From Shinisaurus crocodilurus (taxonomy: Eukaryota > Chordata > Lepidosauria > Squamata > Shinisauridae), in the NCBI GenBank assembly GCA_021292165.1, contig CM037880.1, positions 21,660,051-21,724,050 of the forward strand: a stretch of DNA of 64,000 bases, in the 5' to 3' direction. Below, in pieces: positions 10,346 through 21,624 of the stretch. The translations under genes and the position numbers were made by a program. Under the pieces are notes generated by a model. That model did not search any database. It was not told the origin of the DNA and saw only the letters and a list, made by a program, of their open reading frames with translations. Position 1 is the first letter of the stretch; each line of letters begins with the position of its first letter.

Positions 10346-10990
10346 AGGCTCAGCAGAAAGCACTGCTGCTGACACATGCTATTTTAATTCTCCCACAATG
10401 CCCCTGAAGTAGCATCATTCTGGAACGATGCTACATCAGGGCCTCAGAGGCACTGTGAGGAAGTCAAAATGGTAGGTGCCAGCCACAGCCACCTAGATCG
10501 CAGTGCTGAGAGGAGTAAACAGGATTTGATGTTGCCAGCTGGGTAGGAAGGATAGGCAGTGGGCCATCCTGAGGACGTCGGCCATCCAGAACTCAACGCT
10601 GTTGGGCTCTTGCATTTGGGTGGCATAGTTGGGCACCTGCCAAGACCCACGCCCCAGCAGGGGGCACGCTGCCACTTCCTGGAGTCCCCTGGCCCTGCTG
10701 CCACTTCTCTCTGTGGCGGCTCCTCTTGCAGCGCGGCAGCAAGGATGTGGCCAGGGATTTTAAGAAAAAGGGATAATGCTTCAGCTCTTGAGGCAATGCC
10801 TCTTTTTATTCAGCAGTAGTTGGAGTGGGGAAAGACTAGGCTGTAGATGTGAGGCATGCAGGTGGAGGGAAAAGATATCTATTGTACTCTGAGAGAGAGC
10901 AGTGGTGAGAGCTTGTTACACACACACACACACAAATTGCTCCTTGGCCAGAGCTTTTTTCCCAGGCAATAACTTACGCTGTTAGTCTGA
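10346..10990. other. Unassigned, moderately GC-rich
   Basis: No gene recognised. A small inverted repeat (CTGAAGTAGCATC ... GATGCTACATCAG) spans about 10405-10440. A short (CA)n run lies at 10917-10934. Confidence 0.4.
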
Positions 10991-11126
10991 CAGATGGGAC
11001 CTGAGCAGGAAGAAGAGGTGGGGGGAGTACTAGGCCAATCTCTTGGCTCGCTGCCTGACAGTGTTCGAGCATTTCCAAAGCCGCAGCTTTCCTGTCAGCA
11101 GAAAGCAAAGCAGGGGTCCAGTCAGG

Positions 11127-11161
<35 letters not shown>
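11127..11161. repeat. (TC)n microsatellite
   Basis: TC dinucleotide run followed by a C-run. Confidence 0.95.
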
Positions 11162-11162
<1 letters not shown>

Positions 11163-11605
11163 CCCCTTCACATCTGCCCAGTGTGCTTCCAGTCATGAGT
11201 GTGGCTGCAGGATGCATTTCGAACCGGTGTGAGGGAGGAGGACGAGGGAGGGAGAGGCTTCTGCTATTCTAGCTGGACTCTGTTCACAGTGAGGGTGCGG
11301 AGCTCCTCCGTCGGCACAGACAAGCCTTTGCGTGTTTGATTATGTAGCAGTTGAAAGGCGACACGCTGGGTCGGAGCTACCTCTTTCCAGCCCTTGCTGG
11401 TCTTTTGTTTGCAAGGAGAGAGGAGCAGGTGAGGAAGGGGGCGGTGGGGGGGGCGGGTTCAGTGTTCTTCTGCTCTTAATCCCTATCCAGCTGACAGGCT
11501 GTTGTTTCCTCCTTGGGGGTTGCTATTTCTCTGACATATTAAGGCACGCTAGTGGCATGGGTTGAATCCAACTTACCACATCACGCATGACGAGACTATT
11601 GTTCA
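11162..11605. other. Unassigned, G-rich
   Basis: No gene or named repeat recognised. G-rich tracts lie near 11420-11455. Confidence 0.4.
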
Positions 11606-12046
11606 CAGGGCTGGCAGCAAGGGTCGGCACTGTTGCCCACCTGCTGAGGCCCACTCCCCAGAAGAGGCATGCCGCCGCCAAGCCTTGGATCCCCCGGGGC
11701 TCTCAAGGCCAGGGACAAGGGTCGGCATGTCTGGGTGCCTGCCAAGGGTCCACAAACCAGCCGGGGCCCACTGACCCTGGACTTGCTCCTCCTCTTCACC
11801 ATGGCAACCTGCTTGTCCACCTGCCTCTTGCTCTAGCCCAGACAATGTGACGGTGAGAAGGAGGAGCAGTAGATACCACACTGCCTACTTGCTCACTGGC
11901 TCTCTGCCTATCAAGCAAGCAAGTGGTAGCACTGATGAGAAAGAGGATGAGGAGGAATAGCAGCCGGTGACAACGGTGGCCTTGGTGAGCCCTTGCGTGA
12001 GCTTCTTGGTGGTGGCACCCTCCCATCCCGTTATGTTACTTTGTAA
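11606..12046 (+). repeat. GC-rich hAT-like repeat, copy 2
   Basis: Starts CAGGGCTGGCAGCAAGGGTC and contains the same blocks as 10191-10345, with extra internal sequence ('gcctgccaagggtccac', 'cacctgcctcttgctctagccc'). Parts of the interior recur in reverse orientation near 45640-45770. Open frames on both strands have no known domain. Confidence 0.55.
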
Positions 12047-12119
12047 CAGTGAGAAAGAGTGGCCCATGGAGGGTGTCTTTCCCAAGGGCCTTCAAAAATC
12101 AGGATCTAGCACTTCTGGC

Positions 12120-12170
12120 TCTGCTGCTGTTCCTCCTCCTCCTCCTCTTCCTCCCTCCTCCTCCTCCCTG
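12120..12170. repeat. (TCC)n microsatellite
   Basis: Imperfect TCC repeats within a polypyrimidine tract. Confidence 0.85.
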
Positions 12171-12748
12171 TCATTGCCTACTCACCGGTAACCTCTAAGC
12201 AACTGAGCAGTGATAGGAGGAAGCAAAAGGAGAAGCAGGGTTGTGGGGGGGACCATGTATGCTGCTGTGATGTCCTTGGAGGAAATGTCGGTACTTAATT
12301 AATAAATAAAGCTGATTGTTTGCACCATCACCACAAAGAGGGAAGAACTTTATCCCACCCATGGTTCCTGAGATTTCCGGTCAATAGCAGCCACATGGCA
12401 TAACTCTTTGCCACATGGGTGAATTGTGATAGACAATCAGCTGATCATCAGGTTGTTGTGCAGCAGAGTAAATCAAAACTTGATACATTTTTTAAAAATA
12501 TATTTTATTTAAAATATTTATAACCTGTCTCTCCACAGGTTTGTGGGGCAGCTCACAATGAAAATCTAAAACCAACATTCACCAAACACACACACACACA
12601 TCAAAAATAGCATACTTTGTATGTATTCAATTAATCTTTGGCTAAGGCCTAATTGTTAGTGAGGTGGTAAGCCCATGCTAGGCTGTACCACTTCAGGTCG
12701 TAAGTAGGAGTACATGACATGACTCAATGCTCTTGCATACAAAACACG

Positions 12749-12885
12749 AAAACTAGACATCAGCGTGAAAGAAACACACCCCACATAAAACTAGACATCA
12801 GGGTGAAGGAAACACACCCCACATAAAACTAGACATCAGGGTGAAGGAAACACACCCCACATAAAACTAGACATCAGGGTGAAGG
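12749..12885. repeat. 38-bp minisatellite, about 3.6 copies
   Basis: Unit starts recur at 12749, 12787, 12825 and 12863, a spacing of exactly 38 bp. Each begins AAAACTAGACATCAGGGTGA and continues AGGAAACACACCCCACAT. The first unit carries two substitutions, and the last breaks off after 'gtgaagg'. No coding potential. Confidence 0.95.
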
Positions 12886-13420
12886 CCTAGCCTTTCCCCG
12901 ACTGGATTTATTGCCCCATGCGGAAGCATACTGTGTGCATATGAGCCTCACATAGAACTGAAATGGTAAGTCCAGGCACAGGTTTACCACCACATTAAGA
13001 ATTAGGCCATCTATGTCGACTTCAGTTTCTGAGCAAGAGACCAAGAATAAGCTGGGGGTTAGGCTTAGGCCACTGATTCCTTCCCTACGTTTTCTGGCCA
13101 TCCCCACCTTGCCTGGATAAGCATCTTACCTTCCAATTATGCCAAAATTCAATAGGTACGGGGCTTGTTTTCCAGCTTTGGCTTTACACAGATAATAGTG
13201 TGGGTTTTTCCATAGAGTTTAAGGTAGCCTGCTAAGCATCGTCACCCATGGTGCATGCACTCATCCCAATGTCATCTCCATCAACAGGTTTTGAATGGCT
13301 TTGTAATGCTTCAGAAGTCTGCAAAACTCCCTTTACAAGAAACAAAATGGAATAAAATAAGTTAGTTGAGTGTGGTGTACAGGCAGCAATGTATTTTTCT
13401 TTCTTATAACATTTACAGTT
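12886..13420. other. Unassigned sequence
   Basis: No gene or named repeat recognised. Confidence 0.4.
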
Positions 13421-13550
13421 GTTTGGGACTACAACTCCCCAGGATTCTATACTATATTATAATATACTATATTATAATATACTATACTAGCTGGGGCTGA
13501 TGGGAGCTGAAGTCCAAAACATCTGGTGGGCACCAGGTTGGGGAAGGCTG
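13421..13550. mobile_element. hAT fold-back MITE, rearranged, with AT-rich tandem insert
   Basis: The right arm (GCTGGGGCTGATGGGAGC to CCAGGTTGGGGAAGGCTG) matches the family at 17038. The left arm is reduced to 'gggactacaactcccc'. Between them is a 15-bp tandem repeat (ATACTATATTATAAT, about 2.6 copies, 13449-13487). Confidence 0.65.
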
Positions 13551-14074
13551 TCCTAATTCTTTACATCTTGTCTGGTCATTTCCCTCAAATTTGACTTCTC
13601 AGGATTTCAGTACGCAGTAGATATATGCAAAGTTGTGAGGTCCAGTCTTGTGCAGACTTAGCCAACTAAACAGGGGTGGCAAGTATACTCTGATAACAGG
13701 TAGGAACAAGTGGGACCTGCAACAAGATGTTGCAGTATGGAGTGCTATTGTTCAGGATTCCAGCCACTCAGTTCTCCCTGATTTTCCCTCCCAGTGGGTA
13801 CGCCCAGTCTTCACTGGGGATGTTTGGGGGATTTCTCCCTCTAGGATTTTTTCCCCCTAGAGATGTGTTGTACTTCTGCTGACCTTGGGGTTCTCCCACG
13901 CCCACCAATACCTCCCTCCTGCGTCTAGGTGGTGCCATTTTGGCCACATAAGCAAGGGTACTCACAGCCTGAACTTCAGAAATAGAGGGAACAATCCATG
14001 TATAAACAGCAGCCTGTTTATATAATTTGGAGATCGAGAATAGCTATTAAGAGCACTGATAAAGGCATTAAAGG
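13551..14074. other. Unassigned sequence
   Basis: No gene or named repeat recognised. Confidence 0.4.
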
Positions 14075-14300
14075 CAGTGTGGTGTACTGGTTAGAGTGCT
14101 GGATGGGGACTCGGGAGATCTGGGTTCTACTCCCCGCTCAGCCATGAAGCTCACTGGGTGACTTTGGGCCAGTCACTGACTCTCAGCCTAACGTACCTCA
14201 CAGGGCTGTTGTGACAATAGAATGGATAGGAGCCACTCTGGGTTCATTGCAAGAGGGGGAAAGGTGGGATATAAATGCAATAATAAATAAAATAAATTTT
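14075..14300 (+). mobile_element. tRNA-derived SINE (squamate Sauria/Squam type)
   Basis: The head has TGGTGTACTGGTTAGAGTGC (A-box region) and GGGTTCTACTCCC (B box). The body has 'tgactttgggccagtcactgac', and the tail ends in AATAAATAAAAT. The middle 'gaggataaaatggagagg' block is degraded, so this copy is older than those at 7535 and 52377. Confidence 0.85.
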
Positions 14301-14488
14301 ACAACTTGAACAAAAATCTCAACGTTTGGGACGAACCAAACTTAAGTTTGGAAAAATGAGACACTGAGAGAAACCAGAATTGACAGATTCATCAATCCAT
14401 ATTTTTTTGTAGTATCCACCATCACCACCCCATACACAAGTGGAAAGTGTTTTTCCACTCATATTGGGAAGAGGAGATCATTCTAGCA

Positions 14489-14559
14489 CAGTGTTCTCCA
14501 ACCTTGGGTTCCCAGATGTTTTTGGCCTACAACTCCCAGCATGGAGTTGGAGAACATTG
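14489..14559. mobile_element. hAT fold-back MITE (family 1), 71 bp
   Basis: Ends CAGTGTTCTCCAACCTTGG and GTTGGAGAACATTG, flanked by TTCTAGCA and TGCTAGCA. The inner right arm is deleted. Non-coding. Confidence 0.85.
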
Positions 14560-14828
14560 TGCTAGCAGCAGCCCTTGTACTTTATGAGTCACTGCTTTGG
14601 AGGGCTTTCTGCAAGGAAGGGGCTTTAAACCTCCGGGCACAATTAGAGCACCTGCACACATTGGTGTGAATTACAACCATGGTTATTTCACAAAACCATA
14701 TATCTATCATTAAACAACACAACCATAACATATTTTGGATACTGGTGGGAGACTCCTATATAATCACTATTTAAAAATGAAAATCTTATATTTATTCCCA
14801 ACAAAGTTAACCAAAATAAACTATTACT

Positions 14829-14895
14829 ACGCTGACTGGGGCATGCTGGGAGTTGTAGGTCAAAAACATCTGGGGACCCAAGGTTGGAGAACACT
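14829..14895. mobile_element. hAT MITE (family 1), right arm only
   Basis: GCTGACTGGGGCATGCTGGG through CCAAGGTTGGAGAACACTG without the matching left arm. A half element. Confidence 0.8.
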
Positions 14896-15503
14896 GGTCT
14901 AGACAGTGTCTAGCAGCCATAGGATTTGCGCCCTTACAAATATTGAAATTACAAAACTAATCAAATTAGATAAATGCTTCTTCCAACATTCAGTATTCCT
15001 ACCCTTTAGAAATTAATAAAGAAGTAAATTTTGTAATACTATTTAGGTTTGTTGTTTTTTGACAAAATCCTTCGATATCTTCCAAAAATACCAACCATTT
15101 TTTTTGTTTTTGTTTTAAGGATTTTTTTTTTAAATTAAAGCAAGAATTTCATAATCCAAATTAAAGTCCTTTGCTCAGCTACAATTCTTAGTGTTAGCTA
15201 CTTATATTCTGGGCTTTTCCCCAGTAAAATACAAGTGTAAAGAAAGGAATGCTTTAAAAAAAAAGTGTACTGTGCTGAAAATTATGGTATTAAACATTAT
15301 TTTTTGGTAATGTTTGTTTTGTATTTTAAATCAATGGGTAATCGAGAACTAATGGTTTTGCTGGTCTTAGCATTTGTAATGTACACATGCTTCAACATTT
15401 CATTTTTAAAATTTCTTTTATCGTTTGCATTGTTTTTCTCCATATTTATCAACTTTTTCCATGTCTAGATTATTATTTTTCTTCATTGAAATGAAATTAT
15501 AAT
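14896..15503. other. AT-rich unassigned sequence
   Basis: Long T- and A-rich stretches with no recognised repeat or exon. The open frame at 15265-15468 is low-complexity and hydrophobic by composition. Confidence 0.4.
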
Positions 15504-15582
15504 GGGTTGCATCCAGATCCATAATAGATTAGATCCTATTGATTTCAATGCATCTACCATAGTCCAAGTCTGGATCCAAACC
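15504..15582. repeat. Fold-back MITE (TIR GGATCCA...), shortened
   Basis: 'gggttgcatccagatcc' pairs with 'agtctggatccaaacc'. The right half 'attgatttcaatgcatctacc' matches the element at 7334. Confidence 0.7.
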
Positions 15583-17037
15583 AACGTGTAGTGCTGGATC
15601 TTATTAGACATTTGGAATGCTCACTGGATTTTATTTTTTTTAAATCTGCTTTTATGAACAACTTCTTTAGCTTGGTTGCTTGGCGTGCAGGATGGCTGCA
15701 GTTTCATCAGCCTTTGAACGAAGAGATTCAGGAGACATGAGCATATGGAGGAGTTCTCAGTTGTCACTCTCTAACAACGTACCAGGGATTTTGCCTGCCA
15801 GAGCAGGGTGCATGGCTTGAGTAAGAGAGAGGAGGCATTCTCCCAACATCTGCTTTTGTTCTTTCTCTGTTGACCTTGTGCCACCCCTAACTAAGATGAA
15901 TGTTCCGCATAAGTACAACATCCCAAATGTTAAACAACTATTGTACCAGTGAGAGTGACACTATGGCCACCACCCAAATAGCAGTACCAAATAATTATGG
16001 CTGCGATCCTACGTACACTTCCTTGGCGCCAAGCTGCATTGAACTCAGTGGAGAGGCTACTAATGAGTAAACATGCTGAGGATTGTAAATCATCTATGCA
16101 CATGGGACTTGTGCTGGAGGTAAGGCAAAGTGATGTGCACAGGAAAAATGCTCCGCAGTGCTGGATCTCCAATAGCTAAATCACATATGCAAACTGTCAT
16201 TGCATTGCAGTGATGGGCATGCTAATCTACGTGGCCTCTTTGGTTTACCCTGAAAAGGTGAACAAAGCCTCAAGGGTTCATTGGAACTCAATCTAAAACG
16301 CCTCCTCATCAGACAGTGGTAATTTTAGACTCTGAACTTAACGGTCTTATGAGGAGGGCCCTTCTTAGATGGTAATCTGTTACTTCACTCACTTCAAAAT
16401 GTGGTGAGACACCCCTCCCCACCGCTGCATTGGGGGGACTCTCTTACTCATTCTTACTCTTACTCATTCTGCTGAGTGGGGCCCTGGACCTCTGCCCCGA
16501 AGTCCATCAAACATAGCAGGTACAAAATTCTGGAAGTCACCATTTTCTCTGAGGGAAACTCCACAGCATTGAGTTTGTTTTGCTTCCTCCAAATATTGCT
16601 GCTCTTTATGACTAAACTCTATTGCACGCCTCACAGTGTTATGCTTTTATGCCACCATTGTCTATAGAGTTAGAAGAAGAAAAATGCTGCCTTCTTCTTT
16701 TATAAACGCCTCATAACAATCTCTCTCTTCCTTCTTAGCCTGATATCCAGTGACTTGCCTCAAAGAAAGAAGTAAAAAGGCAGGCATTATGAAAAACATA
16801 CAGAGACATAAGGTACATATGCTGTCATCTGACAAAGCTTTTTTTCCTGGCATTATTGATTCTGGATGAGAGGGAGATTATTTTTTTGTTTTTTTGTTTT
16901 TTGTTTTCCCCTGAGAGCATCTTTCCTTTTGGGAGTAAGTATTGAATTAAGATTCCACATATCTGCCTGCATTAGACAAACCGGCAGCAGCAGACCTTTT
17001 TTCGCAATCATTATCTATTAAATAGAAAGGTTTAGAG
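15583..17037. other. Mostly unassigned sequence
   Basis: No gene found. At 15998-16092 'ggctgcgatcctacgtacac' and 'taaacatgctgaggattgtaa' look like a decayed TTAA-type MITE (compare 58517). The remainder is not assignable by eye. Confidence 0.4.
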
Positions 17038-17173
17038 CAGCCTTCCCCAACTTGGTTCTCTCTAGATTTTTTAAACTCCACTTCCCATCAGCCCCAACCA
17101 GCATGGCCAAAGGCCAGGAATGCTGGGAGTTGTGGTCTAAAACATCTGGAGGGCACCAGGTTGGGGAAGGCTG
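17038..17173. mobile_element. hAT fold-back MITE (family 2) with exact TSD
   Basis: Ends CAGCCTTCCCCAACTTGG and GGTTGGGGAAGGCTG, flanked by identical GTTTAGAG (17030-17037 and 17174-17181). The arms are long ('cccatcagccccaaccagcatgg' opposite 'gaatgctgggagttg'). No ORF. The TSD is centred on TA. Confidence 0.9.
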
Positions 17174-17669
17174 GTTTAGAGCGTGGCATTCCTCCGTGTA
17201 AAATCGGCGGTTCAAGCCACATTCTATTTTCCCTTGTCAATTCTCAGGGTAACATGTTGCCACAGGCATGAATGGGTCTTTCCATATTGAGTAATGGCGC
17301 TCAAATGCCGAAAATGTCTTCCATTTTTATTTTTAACCATTCTCATTCAATTTGATAGATAAGAAATGGCTTTCAAAAAGAAATTCAAAGGAGAGGAAAT
17401 TTTTGGAGAAATTCTCATGGGTTGGGTTCAGGGTTCTTGTGCTTAGCAGGTGGCTGAGGAGTATATGTGGGTGCCCTGTCTTTCATTGTTCAATCATCTC
17501 TCTGGCAACCTGTAGCCTTCTCAGCTTCCTGTGCTTCAATTAAAGCTCAGGGGAAGATGTCATGAGGCAATTCTTCCCAGGGGGCTTTTTCAGATCAGGG
17601 AGCGCGGGGAGCTTGGGAGGCTGCAGAGCAATGGAGAGATGTGTGACAGAAAGAAAACGTACGCTGCTG

Positions 17670-18066
17670 ATAGGGCTGGGCGATCTGCTGGGCCTGACTT
17701 GCTGGGCGCTTGGCGAGTGCTCTTGCCGTGCCTGCCAAGCCAGGCTGAAAGCGAGCGCCAGCCGAGGCGCTCGCTGGACTTCCAGGTTCCCAGCGGTACA
17801 CTTTTTACATAGAAAATGGTGTAAGATACGTTAAAAGTGGCTGCGATTTGCATAACTTGTGCAAATCGTGGCCATTTTTAAAGTATCTTGTGCCATTTTC
17901 TATGTAAAAAGCAGCCCACCGGGAACCCGGAAGTCACTTCCCCGGGTTGACTCGCGAGAACACGAGTCGAGCCGGAGAAGCAGGTAGGGCGAGCGGAGCT
18001 CCAGGGGTCAAGCCCGGTGAGTTCGCCGGACTTCCACCCCCCAGTCAAGCTCCGCACACATCCCTA
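17670..18066. mobile_element. GC-rich palindromic hAT-like element, copy 1
   Basis: The ends TAGGGCTGGGCGATCTG and CCGCACACATCCCTA are roughly inverted. The core is a long fold-back: 'gtacactttttacatagaaaatgg' and 'gatacgttaaaagtggc' mirror 'gccatttttaaagtatc' and 'ccattttctatgtaaaaagc'. The flanks are CpG-rich ('cgcgagaacacgagtcgagcc'). Related copies lie at 56448 and 59884. Overlapping open frames are palindrome artefacts. Confidence 0.75.
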
Positions 18067-18144
18067 TGTACACATGCAACACCCTCGACCACATTGTAGT
18101 GATTAAATAAGCTCAGAAACAGGGTGCTGAACCCTGACAACTAG

Positions 18145-18425
18145 AGCTGACCAAAATTTCTCTGAAGACGTTTTTCTCAGAAAAGTTCTCAGATTTTTCT
18201 TTTCCTTTCCTTTCCTTTCTTTTCCTTTCCTTATCCCCCTGGAAATAAAAAGCAACTTTGAAGACTTTTCTCCAAATTCTCTTCACCAGTGTGTGTGTGT
18301 GTGTGTGTGTGTTTGGTGGTGGTGGTTGCCTTCCCTCTCCCCACCCAATGTCCTGAAACAGTGTTATGTATGATGAGACATTGTGGAGGATGCGAAATGG
18401 GGATCAAGTTGTTGCCACTTGAAGC

Positions 18426-18458
<33 letters not shown>

Positions 18459-18660
18459 GCTTTAGAAAAAAGAAAAATGTTGTGCTACAACAATGCCTGC
18501 CAGTGGTGAGCCCCACCTGTGAGAAACCATTGGGAGAATTTCTCTTCTCCCTGGAGAAATTCAATGAAATTGTCCCCGCAATTTCTCCGCCCACAAACAG
18601 GGTTGAGAGAGAATTTCGAGAGGCCATTTGCGATAATACGGATAATCCGTATTAGGTAAC
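18145..18660. repeat. Diffuse repeat with (CTTTC)n, (TG)n and (CA)n tracts
   Basis: 'agagctgaccaaaatttctctgaag' and 'tcaga(a)aattt' phrases recur at 54590-54720, so this is a low-copy interspersed repeat. It encloses (CTTTC)n at 18195-18231, (TG)n at 18289-18313 and (CA)n at 18429-18458. The latter two are complementary and 130 bp apart. Confidence 0.5.
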
Positions 18661-19320
18661 AAATACATCTGTATTAACTATTGTTACCCCAGTATAATTT
18701 CTGCTTACATTACTTGCCCAGGCATGTTTGGTGCAACTTTATGATCAGTTCATTCAGACCTGTTCAGTTATCCTTGGTAACTAGCCTTCAACGAACTGAC
18801 TCACCATCACCAACAAGTCAGGGTTGAGAAAATCTTTGACCTTAGTGAGCAAGAAAGCTCAAGGAAGAAGGTTGCATTACAGTAGCTAAATTAGGCTGCC
18901 TGAAAAAAAAACCATTTCCATGTTCATAGGTGTGACAGGGTCATATTGTACCAGTGTCTCAGCAACGTACTGTACACGCCTGTCTAATAAAAGCTATGGA
19001 TGCTCAAGACAAAAGCAGTGATCCACTGAGCTCTACTCTTATGCAAGCCCCATTGACATATTAATTAATTTAATTGTAGAGTCTGCCACATACTAAAGGA
19101 CTGGGGCAAGATGCAATTACTGTAAATGAAACATATCCCATTGAGATTGTATTCAAGTTACATTAAATCAAACTTTAAAAACTCAAAATATGTAGGAAAA
19201 GCCACACACATCTACAGGCTTAAGCACTAAATGATTCCCAAAAATGCTAAGGTGCGTGATGCAACCTTGGGCTGGTTCAAACATTTGAACAGGCAGTAAT
19301 GTTTTGTGGTGGGGATCAAG
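18661..19320. other. Unassigned sequence
   Basis: No gene or named repeat recognised. Confidence 0.4.
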
Positions 19321-19617
19321 CCCACTACACTACACAACCCAGCATCATGGTTTGCTAACCATGCACAAGTCACTCTAGCCCGATTCAGACAACACAACAA
19401 GCCATTCTGAGACAAACATGGCTTATAAGCCACTATGGCTTATCGTGTTGTGTGCTAAGCCATGGTGGCTAGTACTGGCTACAGCAAGCCATGCTAAGCC
19501 ATGGTGGCTATGGTAAACCTTAGAACAAGCCATGGTTTCAAAGGCTGGCTTCAAAGCCATGGCTTGTTCTAAGGTTTACCGTAGCCACGTTGGTTTAGCA
19601 TGTTGCATGAACCCAGC
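19321..19617. repeat. Concentric fold-back element (GTTCAGACAACAC type)
   Basis: Repeated 'aagccatggtggctta', 'gattcagacaacacaac' and 'ttatcgtgttgtgtg' phrases on both strands form several overlapping inverted repeats. The central 'tggctatggtaaaccttagaacaagccatgg' mirrors 'ccatggcttgttctaaggtttaccgtagcca'. It is related to 22573-22783 and 45241-45582. Confidence 0.75.
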
Positions 19618-19639
19618 CTCTCTCTCTCTCTCTCTCTCG

Positions 19640-19672
<33 letters not shown>

Positions 19673-19692
19673 ACTCACACACACACACACAC
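19618..19692. repeat. (TC)n(CA)n compound microsatellite
   Basis: Interrupted TC run followed directly by ACACAC. Confidence 0.95.
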
Positions 19693-19739
19693 CCTAGGCA
19701 CTTCATCCTTTGCTAATGTTTGTCCTATGGAGAGAGTTG

Positions 19740-19880
19740 CCTAAGAGCTACGGATTTCTGTTTGGCTGTGACACAGAGACAGGCCTTCTCTGTGGTGGCA
19801 CCCTCTGGAATGACTTTCCCTCTGCAGTATGCCAGGCCTCAATGCTAGAATGTTTTAGGCATTTATGGAAAGCATATATT
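19740..19880 (+). mobile_element. L2/CR1-like LINE 3' fragment
   Basis: 'aggccttctctgtggtggcaccctctggaatgactttccc' corresponds to the AFSVVAPxLWN-type C-terminal motif of L2/CR1-like reverse transcriptases in sense orientation. A short decayed coding remnant follows ('tttaggcatttatggaaagc'). No start or stop of a real gene. Confidence 0.6.
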
Positions 19881-20259
19881 TTGGGATGGGGGAGAAATTT
19901 AGCTTGCATTTTAATGTGAGCTTACCTACTTTCGCACTTTCAATATGCGAACTGAAATCCAGTTATCCTTTGAAATTCTTGCAAAATTTTTGCAGTGGAG
20001 TTCTCCAATCAAAAAATGCGTACAAACATTTCTATATTAGTATAACATGCACACAAAAATGTGTATATTAGTGAAAATAACATTGAAAATGCATTATATT
20101 AGCAAAACTGCTTACAAGAAAAATGAAAGGGGTGCGTGTTTCTCCTTCCTAGAGTGATGCTAGCCAATCAAGGATCATGTAGTAAATGTGATGACATCAT
20201 GATGCCACATAGCCACAGATTTGGCTATGTGCTGACAACATTGGGGGCAAGTAAAACAG

Positions 20260-20433
20260 GCCTGTGGCTAACGCTGGCTCAGCTTGTCTGAGTGTGGAAA
20301 GCTAAGCGGGGTCAGGCCTGGTTGTAACTTGGATGGGAGAGACCCCTCCTCTAGTTTCCTGCATTGAGCAGGGGGTTGGACTCGATAGCCTTGTAGGCTC
20401 CTTCCAACTCTGTGATCTATGAAATCTATGAAA
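20260..20433 (+). mobile_element. 5S rRNA-headed SINE with CR1-like tail, copy 1
   Basis: The head reads GAAAGCTAAGCGGGGTCAGG...CTGGTTGTAACTTGGATGGGAGA. This matches the 5S rRNA internal control region (box A AGCTAAGCAGGGTC and box C ACTTGGATGGGAGACC). The tail 'tttcctgcattgagcaggggg', 'ttggactcgatagcc' and 'ctccttccaactctgtgatc' is that of CR1 3' ends (compare 38469-38629). Flanks AAGTAAAAC (20249) and AAGTAAAGC (20432) may be the target duplication. A SINE, not a functional 5S gene. Confidence 0.85.
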
Positions 20434-20595
20434 GTAAAGCTTGTTTAATCGCTGTTCAGATGTCCCACACACAGATAGAATCATACAAGGGGGAGAGCAG
20501 CAACAAGCCCATTCATTGCACCCAACTCCATTCTCCTCTTCTCACCCATGTCCAGGGACAGTGGTAGGTACCAAAAAGATCTGGGCTCAGGCCCA

Positions 20596-20625
20596 CAGGA
20601 TAAAATAATAATAATAATAATAATA

Positions 20626-20673
<48 letters not shown>

Positions 20674-20695
20674 GGTATTATTATTATTATTATTT
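20596..20695. repeat. (AAT)n/(ATT)n inverted microsatellite
   Basis: About nine AAT units run straight into about twenty ATT units (interrupted once near 20674). The two halves are complementary and can snap back. Poly-Ile open frames on both strands are artefacts. Confidence 0.95.
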
Positions 20696-21289
20696 TAAAA
20701 ATGCACATGCTAATTTACATATGCTCTAAAGTTTCTCTATGTGTGTGTCTTTAAAGGACCCTGCCTCCTAAGGACAGTCCTTTTTGTAAAAAGGGATGTA
20801 TGGTCAGGGGAGAGGAGGGCCTTTGATTTCAGAAAAAAAAGCTCGGGCAGAAAGATTCGGGGAGGGGCAGCAGGAGGTGAAGGCACATGGGGACAAAAAG
20901 CCAGCTGATCTAGGGGGTTCAGATGCAGCAGGGATCATCAGGGCCCCTGGACCTTTATTTCAGCAAGTGCCCATGGGCAGCATGGTGGTGAGGCAGTTGT
21001 CCTCCCAGAGATTCAGGGCTCCACATGAAAGATTAGGGGCTCCAGCCCTAGTGGGCCACCCCCTAACACCGCCTCTGCCCATGTCTGCAGCCCTCGACTG
21101 GTTGGAAGGGTAACTTCTACATCAGGGAGCCTTCTCTACTCATGTTCCTCCCCCACCCCATGTGATTTAGACCCCTGATTTTCAGACCACAATGTGTGGA
21201 GAGCTGTAGGGAAGAGTGTAGGGAATGAGCAAGGCCAAAGGGCAAAGGCTCTAGTCCTCACTCAACTTATGCATGTGTGATCTTCAGGA
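20696..21289. other. Family-A-like remnant, then unassigned sequence
   Basis: 20698-20795 ('gctaatttacatatgc', 'aaaggaccctgcc', 'gacagtcct') resembles the family-A repeat. 20800-21110 is G-rich, possibly hAT-derived ('caggggagaggagggcc', 'gggctccagccctagtggg'). No gene recognised. Confidence 0.4.
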
Positions 21290-21600
21290 AAGGCCCATCT
21301 TTCAAGACCACCACGGTTCCTGCTCCCAGGCTGTGGAACTCCCTGCTGAGGCAGAGTCCCTTTCTGCTGACCTTCCACCAGCAGGCAAAGACATTTTTAT
21401 TCAAGCAAGCCTTTGGCGTGTAAGGGAGTCTATTGGGTTGGATGCTGTTTTATTCCATTATTGTTGTGTGTGTGTTTTAATTGTGTTTTAATGCATTTGT
21501 TTTTATTATTGTTTTAATCAAGTTTTATTTATGATTGTAGGCCACCTTGAGTGCCATTTTTCTTGGGAGAAAGGTGGATACAAATCAAATGAATTACTAA
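21290..21600 (+). mobile_element. L2/CR1-like LINE 3' end
   Basis: 'tcccaggctgtggaactccctgctgaggc' encodes the LWNSLP-type motif. 'ttttattcaagcaagcctttgg' then corresponds to the FKxxLKTWLF-like C-terminus. A 3' UTR follows, ending 'ggccaccttgagtgcc...gagaaaggtgg' and an AT-rich tail. Sense orientation, decayed. Confidence 0.7.
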
Positions 21601-21624
21601 ATTAAGTCTGAGCTGGTCACATGG

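Noticed and set aside
12749..12885. CRISPR-like array
   Set aside because: Tandem 38-bp units are directly adjacent with no unique spacers; the genome is eukaryotic.
20481..20754. Isoleucine-rich small membrane protein
   Set aside because: Translation of the (AAT)n/(ATT)n microsatellite.
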